A stretch of 64,000 bases of DNA, from NCBI GenBank assembly GCA_900317375.1, contig ONGJ01000005.1, positions 1 to 64,000 on the forward strand. Reading direction: 5' to 3'. The notes under the pieces were generated by a model. It was not told the origin of the DNA. It saw only the letters and a program-made list of their open reading frames with translations, and did not search any database. A program made the position numbers and the translations under genes. This DNA is from an uncultured Eubacteriales bacterium (GTDB lineage: Bacteria > Bacillota > Clostridia > Oscillospirales > Oscillospiraceae). Below are positions 47,501 through 59,500 of the stretch, piece by piece. The stretch's first letter is position 1. Each line of letters starts with the position of its first letter.

Positions 47501-50500
47501 AATTACACCGGCTCAGGTCACTGTGACGCCGACAGATATCATAAAGACATACGGTGAAGACGATCCCGAGTTTTCGGCAACGGTTTCAGGCCTCAAAAAT
47601 GGGGATGACCCTTCTGTCATTATCTATGATCTGAATCGTATCCAGGGTGAGGACGTCGGCGAGTATACGATTACTGCGTCCGGCGAACGCGACCAGGGTA
47701 ACTATATTGTGACCTTTGGGACCGGGATATTTACGATCAATGCTGCGCTGCTGAAGATAACCATGGAGCCGGCTGAAAAGACTTACGGTGACCCGGATCC
47801 GGAATGGGATGTGGACATTGAGGGCCTGCAGAGAGGCGAAGATGACGGTGAACTGACCTCTGTCCTGGATGAGGAGACGGGTGTCCGTACCTATACATAT
47901 TCTGTTACGAGGGAGGGGGAAACGGCCTCACTGTTCCAGTTTTCCTCTGCACGTGAGACAGGGGAGAATGTGGGTGATTATACGGTCACGCTGTCCACTG
48001 GTGAGAAAACACAGGGTAACTATATCCTGACGGAAGCAGAACAGCCAGACCCTGAGGCCCTGTATCCGATCGCAAACGGCCTGCTGCAGATTATGCCTGC
48101 GGAACTGGCCGTGACGCCTAAGCATCAGGTCAAAGCGATCGATGTTGTGGAGGATCCCGTGCTTGAGGCAGACATCGATGGCTGGAGAAACGGAGATGAC
48201 GCATTGGAAGATACCACGCTCATCTCTACCGAGACCTCTGAAGATGAAAAAACCGTCATACGGACGTATCAGCGGGGCGAGGGGGATGCCGCAGAGCTGT
48301 TTACTGTCATCTCCAATGTCAGCGAGGCCAAAGTCGTCACCTGGACGTATCTGCGCGAGGGGACGATACAGCTCACTTTCACGCTCCAACGTGACCCGGG
48401 CGAGGAAGAGGGCGAATACAATGTGACAGCCGCTGGCGAAGAGACCCAGTCCAACTATACTGTCTACTATGAGCCGGGAATCTTCAGCATTCTTTCGATC
48501 TTGGACATTGACGTGACCCAGCCGCTGGTGGACTATGTGGATGCTGGTGCCAAACCGTCTTACAACTACACCGCTACGCTGGATCTGACGGGAACGGGTC
48601 TGGACGAATACAACAAAAATGGGTTTGAACCTGATGAGAAAGGGGTTCCTACCCTGCATTTTGTGCTGCCTGATCCGGGCACGGCAGAGGACATGAAAAC
48701 ACTGAAGGTTCCGGCCGGTGCAAAGCTTACGGTGATGCAGACCACGGAACAGCCTGACTATACTACGGGCATCAAGCAAGATGGCAGCCCTTATTCCAAT
48801 CCGGAAGGACCTTCGACCTTTGTTCTGGAGCATGTGGATACCTACCATGAGATTGCCTTTACGCACACGCGTATCAGCCTGCCTGTGGAGGCAAGGGCTG
48901 CAGAGGGGCAGGAGGAGACAGGTGCAAAGGTGCTTCCCGGCAGAAAGGGAGCAATGGGTGTTCCGAGGGATGAAAGCGGTAATCCAAAAACAGAAGGCCG
49001 TGTAATTGATGCCGGCTTTGCCGATGAAATGCACAGCAGGATCGGCTATGAGCTGCCCACAGATAAATACTATGTCTATGACCACGCCTCTCTTTATACC
49101 GATTCCGGAATCAAGGTGGACAGTGCGACAGACATCGTTGACATCCGATATATTAAGTACATACCGGAGGATACTTACAAGTGGCAGTACAAAGTACGCA
49201 ACGGTGAGTTTACGGACGTGCCGGCCGGTACAAAGCTGGTGCTGTTCTATCTGCCCAAATACGTCTGCAAGATCGGAACGGAGAAGTTCTACAGTATCTC
49301 TGACGCAGTGAAGTATGCCAAAGAGAACGGCGGTACGGCGAAAGTCGAAATGCTGATCGGGGAGTATTCTATCCGTTCCGCTTCCGATGCCGTGACCATC
49401 CCCGCGGACTGCGACATCACCATCACCACCGCGGAAACAGAGTATGAAGGCACAGGCACGGCGGTCATCGGCCGCAGCCTGAGCTATCCCAATGGCCACC
49501 TGTTCTATAATGACGGAATACTGACTTTCGATGACATTACCCTGGACGGCGAGGGCGTTCAGGCCGGGGATGCGCTCGTGCTCAACCGGGCGGCAAATGC
49601 CGAATTGAAAGTGAATGCGGCCGCCACACTGCAGAATGCCATCGGCGTCAACGGCGGTGCGATCTATGTGAAAGATGGCACTGTGACTGTGTACGGCACA
49701 CTGACCAACAACACGGCTACCCTCGGCGGCGGCGCGGTGTATGTCAAGGCGGGCACGTTTACGATGGGCGCGGGTGGAAAGCTTACTGGCAACTCCGCCA
49801 CGAACGGCGGCGCGGTGTATGTTGATGATTGTGAAGAAATTAACATCGAGGGCGTCATCGGCGGCACCGGAGAAGGCGATGGCAACACGGCCACCAGCGG
49901 CGGCGCGGTGTACATCAACAAGGGCACAGTCAGCGTGACCGGGTCTGTGACCGGAAACTCGGCGGAAAGCGGCGGCGCGGTCTATCAGGCCGGCGGCGAG
50001 CTGACGGTCAGCGGCAGCATGGCTCAGAACACAGCATCGGTCAACGGCGGCGCGGTGTATCTGGCTGGCGGCACATCGATCAACAACGGCACGATCAATG
50101 GTAACACCGCGACGGGCAACGGCGGCGCGGTCTATGAGGCCTACGGCACACTTACCAACAACGACACAATCAGTGGAAACAGCGCGGCCAATGGCGGCGG
50201 TATCTACCGAGTGGGCGGCACCCTGACTGTCAACGGCACGGTCAGCGGAAACAGCGCTACATCCGATGGCGGCGGCATCTACACCAACGGTGGTACGCTG
50301 AATGTCAACGCGTCGCTTACCGGCAACAGCGCGGTCAACGGCGGTGCGGTTTACGCCGGTGGGGCAGCGCTGAATCTCAACGGCGGCAGCCTGTCAAATA
50401 ACAGGGCGACATCCAACGGCGGCGCGGCCTATTTCTTGAATACCGCGACGACGATTGACGGCACGATAACGATTGGCGGCGAGGGAAGAGGCAACATGGC

Positions 50501-53500
50501 TTCCGGTAACGGCGGCGCCTTCTACATGGAAGGCGGTAGCTTGACGGTTAAGAATGCGAACAGCAAGCTGACGCATAACAGCGCGGCCAAGGGTGGTGCT
50601 ATATATGCTGCCAGTGGTTCGATCACTTTCACAAACGGCGAAATGACGTCGAACGAGGCCTCGTCCAACGGCGGTGCGATCTACTCCGATAGCGCCTCTG
50701 TGACAGTACAAGGAGGCACCCTTTCAAACAATCAGGTCAGCCAGGGCAACGGTGGTGCAATCTACGCCGTCAGCGGCGCCGTGTCCGTTTCCGGCGGCAC
50801 GCTGAGTGGGAACAGTGCAAGCCGCGGTGTAAGCACGAACACCGATCTTGGTTTCGGTGGTGCGGTCTATTCTTCCAGCGGCACGGTGAGCTATACCGGC
50901 GGCAATATCAACGGAGGCAACACGGCTGTCAACGGCGCGGCAATCTTTGTCGGGACCGGTATCGCCAACATCTCTGCCTCCATCACCGGCAACACTGCCA
51001 CAGAAGGCGGCGCCGTCGGCGTGGGCAGCGTCAATGCCAGATTGAATTTCTCGGGCGATGCCGAGGTCAACAATAATATGATGGGCGAGGAGCAGTGCAA
51101 CGTCTATTTGGACGTGGATTCCGAGCTTGTCATCAATACCAGCAGCCTGAATAAAGGAAAGAAGATCGGTGTATATGTTCCCGGCGACGTGAACAGCGCT
51201 CAGGTTATCAAGCACGGCGATGTCACAGCTTATTTCGGCGCCTATACCACAGCCGGTACCCTTGATAATATGAAGAGCGTGTTCAAGAATGATCGTTACA
51301 GCGATCTGTCGGTTGCATATGAGAACAACCGGCTGTATTGGACACATGCACTGACATATGATATCTACTATCTGAAGGATTACAATAGTCAGTTCCCGCC
51401 GGCTACCGCAAGTCCGAGCAAAGCGGTCGTCACCAATCAGTCTTATGTACCCCGCACGAGAGAGTGTGACATCTATGACCTCGTGATGGCTATGAAACTG
51501 TATGAAGCACATAATTCTCAATTTACGAGCGTTGTAGGGTCAAACTACTCCTCATTGGCGGTATATGCGTATACCTTCTCGAACAAGGCTATGGGCAATA
51601 CCTTTGAGAACTATTTAAAGTCAGTACAGTGGGACGGTGCTGAGCGCAAATGGGTCTTTACCAAGCAGGATGGAACTACAGCGCCTCTCGAAACCGAGAA
51701 GCTTGTCATCTTCTATTCCGCTCCGGCTTATCTCACCATTGTCAACAACAATGACAGCAATCTCGAACTGGATATCTCTGAGCTCAGCGTTCTGGGCAAA
51801 AACGCAGCAGGCAGCGATCGTTACGGTTATGTGACTGCGAAAAACGGTGCGACTGTACAAACCCTATATACTGTCACTGCTGATGATCTGAAACTGAAAG
51901 TCGGCGACTCCATCAAGCTCATGTTCCCTGGCGCGCAGGGACAACAATTTACGCTGAAGGGAACGTTCAAAGGAGAAGGAGCGGGAGAGAGTACTTCGGT
52001 TACTTATACCTTCAATGGAGGTACTCCACAAACGATTACTGGCACGAATGTCGACTTGGAGGGAAATACCTACAAGTTCTTTACCAATGACACAGCGGCA
52101 GAGTTGGTTTTCGGAGAAGCTCTGCCTATCTGTAAGATCGGCAATATGCCGTTCCAGACGCTCAAAGCGGCAATGGCTTATGCAGTCGTGCAGAAGGCAG
52201 CAACCGGAAACGACGCCTATACGATCGAAATGCTGGTGGATTATCTGGTTCCCAAAGACGACGTGCTGGAAATCCCAGCGGGCTATGACATTACCTTTAC
52301 AACGGCCGCCACAAATACAGATGTACTTCCCTACACCGGCAGCGGTACCAAAGCAACCCTCAGCCGTGACACGGGTAACACCGGTTCCTCTGTTACGGCT
52401 ACGGAAAGCACATTGACCGTCGACAACTTGGCCTTTGATGGACGTTCTCTTACCGCAGGCGGCAAGGGCGGTGCGATCAGCACGAGTAACTGTACGACCG
52501 TCACCATTACAAACTGTGATTTTCAAGGCTATCGCGCAAACAATGGCGGCGCGGTCTATGTGGACAATACAAGCGCAGGCAGCAGCCTGACAGTGGAGGA
52601 CTGCTCTTTCTATAACTGCCAGACCAACGCCTCCGGGGACAAGGCTGGCGGCGGCGGCCTCTGGACCACGGCCAGAGAACTGTATGTGAGGCGCTGTACC
52701 TTCGACTTCTGTGCATGCCTCCAGGGCATAGCTCAGGCTGGCTCCATATTCCATAACATCAGGAGTGACTGGGCTGCCAATTCCAAGACGGAGATCTCGG
52801 ACTGCACGTTTAGCAACTCATACTCGGTGGGCGGCTCCGGCGGCACGATCGAAACTGATGCCTTGGATGTCACGATATCAAATTGCGAGTTCCATGGCAG
52901 CTATACGAATAAGAGTAAAGGTAACGGCGGAGCAATCAATGCCTTGGCTGGCGATATGGGGGCAAGCGGTACTGAGGGTTATGTTGGTACATATAACAAA
53001 CAATGTTGGTTCACGGTCAGAAATTGCCTGTTTGAAGGATGCAGGGCTGATAACAGCGGTAATGGCGGGGCGATCGTAAGCTCCATGTGGTACGTGACAA
53101 TCGAGGATTGCAAATTCGAAAATTGTCAGTCAAAATATGGCGGCGCGGTCAAAATGACCAATAGTAACGCAAAGTGGCTGCATATCAATGGATGTACATT
53201 CGAGAACTGCATCGCCACGGATGTTGGCGGCGGCGTAAACGCCTCGGTTCCGTCTATTGAGATAAAAGATTCTGCTGGTGGAACGTTCCTGGATAATACA
53301 AATAATGATGGCATCACTCGCTTTATTGACTGTGCTGCGAACCGCGGCGGCGGCATTGATAACGCTAAAAATGATTCGACCGTTACCATGGAAAACGTCA
53401 ACTTTACCCGTTGCGCAGCGAGAACAAGTGGCGGCGGTGCGCTCTATACACAGGCCAAAACCTTGTACATTATTGGAACGTCCGATACGTCGTGCACCTT

Positions 53501-56500
53501 CATGAACTGCACAGGCTACGGCTCGGGTGGTGCGGTGTATCAGAACAGAAATGTAGTCGGCAGTATTGTGACGCTGAATAACTGCGTATTCTCCGGTTGC
53601 GAGGCCAACAACAGCGGCAACGGCGGCGGCGTGTATGCCAACGCCAGAACATTGAGAATCAATTATGATAAGGACAGCGAGTCTGTCATAGAAGGGGCAA
53701 AGGGCTCTTTCGAAAACTGCACGGCGGCCAATGCAGGCGGCGGCTTGTATCACGACTATGCCGGTACGGTGACCATCGCGAATTGCGGATTTGAAAACTG
53801 CACTGCCAAGGCGGCCAGTGGCGGTGGGCTATACACCACCGCGCATACGCTGAGTATCATCGGCGAAGAGAGCAAATTCAAGAATTGTACAGCCCAGACC
53901 GACGGCGGCGGATTGTATCAAAACCGGGATGCCGACGGCTCGAAGTTTACTTTCAAGGACGGTTCCTTTGAACATTGCACGGCAACGGGTAATTATGGTG
54001 GCGCGATCTACACCAAGGTTAAGGGCATCGTTACACTGGAAAGCTGCACCGTCAAGAACAGCACCGCCAAGGCTCAGGGTGGTGGGATCTATTTTGCTAA
54101 TGGCAACACTGCCACATTCGACAGCTGCACCATCACCGGAAACTCTGTCACCAACAGTGACAGTAAGGGCGGCGGCGTTTACGTCGGCGGCGGCACGACG
54201 ACCTTTAACAGCGGCACAGTCAGTGATTGTAGCGCGGCCAACGGCGGCGGCTGGTACCAGAACAACGGTAATCTATACATCCTCGGCGGTTCCATTAGCG
54301 GCACGGCCTTGGTCAACGGCGGCGGCCTGTATATAAACGATGCCAAAGCTTGGGTTCGCCAGTATGCCGGCAACGTAGCCGGCACGGCTGCGGGTAACGG
54401 CGGCGGCGTGTACAAGAACGACGGCAACTATACCCTCGGGAATGCTGCCTATTCCGGCGCTTCCGTAGGAACTGTGACTTTGAATGAGGACGGCAGCGCC
54501 GTGTATACCGCGACGGCGGTCAACGGCGGCGGCATATATCAGAATGCCGGTACTATATACTTGGACCCCGGCGCCAGTGTCGTCGGCCGGGCTTCGGCCA
54601 ACGGCGGCGGCATCTGGAACAAGTCCAACGTCGAACACAGAGCCGGTGATGTGTCAGGCAGCGCGGTCAACGGCGGCGGCGTCTGGCAGACCGACACCAA
54701 CAACGGCAAATACACTCTCAGCGGCGGCACGGTCACCGGTACGGCCTCGGAAAACGGCGGCGCGTTCTACCAGGGCGGCAACTCCCTCACCATCAACGGC
54801 GGCGCTGTGGGCAGAAAGACCACTACCGACGGCGAGGGCAACGAGACTGTAGATGCTGCCAGTTCTGCAAGAAACGGCGGCGGCGTGTATACTGCGGCGG
54901 GTACCACAACTTTGAACGCTGGCGGCAACATTGCGGGCGCAAGCGCGTCTGAAAACGGCGGCGGCGTGTATGTCTCTGCCGGTACGTTCAACCTGTCTGG
55001 AGGAACTGTTAAAAAGAATATAGCTTTAGGAAACGGCGGCGGTGTATATTATGCGGGCGGCACGTTTGCCATGTCCGGCGGTATGATCGGCGGCTCTGCG
55101 GACGATGCGAATACCGCGGACAAAGGCGCGGGCGTATTCGTTGTCAACAAACAGTTGAGCATGTCCGGCGGCCAGATTCGGTATAACCGTGCTTCGACAG
55201 AGGGCGGCGGCATCGCCGTCAGCGGGTCGAGCGCGAAACTGACCTTCTCCGGCTCGGCGGCGGTGCGTGAGAATACCATGGGTTCCTCCAATACGCTGTG
55301 CAACGTGTATCTGGATCAGGATCGCAATACGCTCATCCAGAACGGTGCCTTGAATGCAGACGCCTACATCGGTGTCTATGCTTCAGATGAACAGTTTGAG
55401 ACACACGGCAAGTCCGGTATGCATTTTGGAACCAGAGGCAACGACAACAATCTTGAATGCTTCCATAATGACCGCATTGCCTATCTGTACGGCGTACGGG
55501 GGAGCGGCAGCCTGATCGACTGGGCGAACTTCGTCTGCAAAATCACGGATGGTGATGGCAATCTGCTTTATAAGGATACGGAGGGGAAAGTCCCGGCGGT
55601 ATACGGCAAGCTGGAAAATAACGGCGGAACAGGGAATGACAGTGCTTTCGGCGTCCTGTCCCAGGCTTCTCCCGCACTGTATCAACGGGAAAGCAGTGAG
55701 ATATATACCGGCCCCTACCAGATTCAGATGCTTGTGCCCGACTATTTCGTAACACAGCAAATGACACTGACTGTTGCCAAGAATATCAATATCACACTGA
55801 CCACAGCATCAGTTGAGGAAGACGAGTGGGGCTTCCACTTTACCGGAGACCCCAGGTTCCCGCAGGCTGTGATTACCAGGCAGGCAAACTATGGCAGCAT
55901 GATCTACCTGAAGAATAACAACCTGGACTTTGCGGTGAGCAATTTAATCCTCGACGGCGGAAGCGGAGACGGCTACACTTCCGGTTCTAACGGCGGCATC
56001 CTGTTCTATGAAGGAGCAAAGACAATCACCATCACCAACGCCGTCCTTCGCAATTCAACCACAGCTTCCGGGAAATCTGGCGGGGCAATACGCATGCAAT
56101 CTGACAGCACTGAACTTACGCTGAATAACACCTCCATCAGCAATTGCCATTGTCAGGGTAAAGCATACGGCGGTGGCATCAGCGTTAATAAGGGCAAGCT
56201 GATTATGAACGGGGGCAGCGTGACCAACTGTTCAGCGCAATACGGCGGTGGCATCCGCGTCGATACCACGATGGAGATGAACGGTGGCATAATCACTGGG
56301 AACTCCGCGACCGACGTCACTGATGGGGGTGGCGGCGGCATCTCTGCAGGAAAAGATACCACAAAACTGTTTTTCTCTGGCAAATGCACAGTGACGGACA
56401 ATACTCTCAAAGACTTTCCCTGCAACGTGCAGTTTAGAACGAGCACCGCGATCATTAACGCCAATGGCCTGGACGCCAAATCCGAGATCGGCGTGTACGT

Positions 56501-59500
56501 ACCGGATGAAAAAAGTTGGTATAACAATTACGGCGTGGAGAGCAAGCCCTTCGGCACACGCAGTTCACAGCTGGTGAATGACAACTTTTATTGCTTTGTC
56601 AATGACCGCTTACCGTACCTTCGGGGCTACAGGAGTGCCGAGTTAACCGATGTAAAAATCTATTGGGAATATCACCCGTTGCTTATGGTGACCAAAACGG
56701 TTGTGAGCGACTGGCCGGAAGACCAGGAAAAGGACTTCACCTTTACAGTACAACTGACGTTGGATGACGTTTCTTTACCGGCTGCACATAATTATTTTGG
56801 CGATATGGATTTCAACAGAAGCGGTACGGCGACAGTGACAGTGAAAGCCGGTGAATCCAAGACGGCTATTATGCCGGATACGCTGCATTTGCATGACTAT
56901 ACGGTAAAGGAGAATCTGGATGAGAAACTTCAGGAGCAGGAGGACTATACGACTGCAGCGGAAAAGGACGGTGAAGCGTACAGCTTTGATCCGGAAAACC
57001 CCATGACCGTCGCCGGAAAACTGGGCGAGAATGTCGGCAAAGAGAATGCCACCAGTCTTTCGGATGTGGTATTTACCAACACCCGTATGACCGGCGATCT
57101 CACCGTCGCTAAGGTAGTTATAGTAAGCAGCGCAGAAAGTGAAGAGGAAGAGAAAGAGGAAAACTTTTTATTCAGACTGACGCTGGATCCCGGCAAAGCA
57201 GACACGATTACAAAAACCTATTCCACCGTGAAAAAAGACAGTTCGGGCACGGAAACCGACGGCAAGCTGAGCTTTGATCAGGGTGTGGCTGAGTTTACCC
57301 TGAAGCACGGAGAGTCGCTTACCGTTCTTGACTTGCCCACCGACCTGCCTTACAGGGTGGAGGAGATTCTTACGGACAGCCAGAAGGCACATGTACGCAC
57401 CTCTGTACAAAAGGATGAGGAAGTGGAGCAATATGCGACCTCTCAGATGGGTACAATTGGCGATCATAAGAAGACTGTTACCGAAGAGGGGGTATCCAAA
57501 GAGATTTACGCGTCGGATATCGTTTTCACCAACAGCTTCCTGGAGATCGTCTGCAAGATCACAAACCGCAGCCGTGTTCTTCTGTATTACAAGGATGGGA
57601 AAGGAATTCGGCAGCCCGCGATTTTCAGTCATCTGGAAGATGCCTTTGATATGCTCAACAGCGGCAACCTCTGGACCGAAACCGGCGGCAAAGCTAGCGG
57701 CAATATGCGTATCGAGATGGTTGTACCGGAATATACGATGGAGAGAACAGCAACGCTCGACAACGGGAAAACCGTGATTTTGTCGACTGCGCTTTATAGC
57801 GACTCTGAGTTTCCGTACAATAACGGAGTGAATGATGGAAAAGGCATCTCTGCGGTTACCCGCGGCTTTTCCGAGGGAAGCATGATAGTAGTTCAGGGTT
57901 CCCTGACCCCGGTAGTTCAGGATGGTTCCCTGATCCTGGACAAGATTACTCTGGACGGCGGAGCTGCGGCTGAAGAACCAATCACCGGCAGTGCCGACGG
58001 CGGCATTGTACATGTGGCATGCCCTTTCAGACTCACGGTGAACAGCTCCGCGACCCTGCAAAATTCTGCTGTGACAGGCAGTGAGGAAAGCGGCGGTGTT
58101 GATGGCAACGGCGGTGCGGTCTGGCTGACTGCCGGGGCTTCCCTGACGATGAACGGAACGATACAAAACTGCACTGCGGCAAGCGGAGGCGGTGTTTACG
58201 CGGCTGACGGCTTTACCACCGTGACCCTTACCGGACAGATTGCAGGCTGTGAAGCTGACAGCGGTGACGGCGGTGCGATCTTCGCAGGCACCGGTACAAG
58301 CGTCAATCTCAATGCGGGTACAGTGCTCACCGGCAATGTCGCTGCGAACAACGGCGGCGCGGTCTATTCCAATGCAAACCTTGTCCTGCGAGGAATTGTC
58401 GGCGGGACAGCAGAGAATAATAAACACAATACCGCGGGCAATGAGGGCGGCGGCATCTACATGGGAAGCAATGCCATGTTTACCATGTACGCCGGCAGCG
58501 CGATTATTGGCAATACAGCAAAGAACGGCGGCGGCCTCTCCGTACGCCATACAACCCGTATTGCCGGCGGCAGTCTTGATTCCAATGAAGCGACAAAGAA
58601 TAGCGAACGGGAGGGCGGATTTGGCGGTGCACTCTATGCCGCGGAAGACGCAAACGTGACGGTTTCCGGCACAGCCGCCTTTGCCGATAACGGTGCCCTT
58701 CTGGGCGGCGCAGTCTATGACAGAGGCATCGTGAATATGAGCGGCGGCAGTATGACCGGCAATAGTGCCAGCGCAAAGGGCGGCGCGGTCTTTGTCGCGG
58801 ATACCGCAGAAGAAGGCGGTACATTTACCGGTCACAGCTTCTCTATGACAGGCGGCCGTATCAACGACGGAAACAAGTCCCCTGAGGGTGCCATTTCCAC
58901 AGATGCGCATGCTGTGCTGAACTTCTCCGGCAACTCTGTTGTCAGCGGCAACACAGGCGTTGACGGCGAGACCATCATGAACGTGTATCTCGGTTTTGAC
59001 AGCAATGAGATCATCAGGACAACTGGCCTCGGCAATGGAGCCAACATCGGCGTCTATGTGGCTGATGGCGAGCCGGAGGATCCTTCCTCGAGACCGGATG
59101 CTGTCGAGAACCCCATCTACGCGGATCACGGCGTGGGCGGCAGAAACTTCGGCACCTATACCGGCAGCAGTATCGGCGGTGCCAGACTGAATAAATTTAT
59201 CAATGACCGCGATACCGTGCTCACCGGCGTGAACGGGGAACAGATCGAAAGTGTCGGTTATTATGTCGCCTGGAAGGGCAAGGGCCTGCAGCTCGTGGTG
59301 ACGCAGTATCTTCCAAAGCTTGACGAAGACGGGAATGTAGTGCAGGATGAGGATGGCAATCCTGTCCTTTCCGAAACTCCCGTCCCTGTCCAAAACGCTC
59401 TCTTTACCTTCACCAATATCACATATGCCACAAATACCGATATCACAGATGCCACAGAAGAGGATCAGAGCGTTCTGGTCTGGAGCGGCAAGAGCGATGC

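Noticed and set aside
49650..55250. Possible CRISPR or satellite array because of many short repeats
   Set aside because: Repeat spacing is uneven, always a multiple of three, and codes for GGAVY rungs in one frame; there are no cas genes and no constant repeat with unique spacers.
57168..59393. An open frame of about 741 codons on the minus strand
   Set aside because: Antisense to the beta-helix part of the giant gene; the repeated H, A and V rich text mirrors the GGAVY codons.
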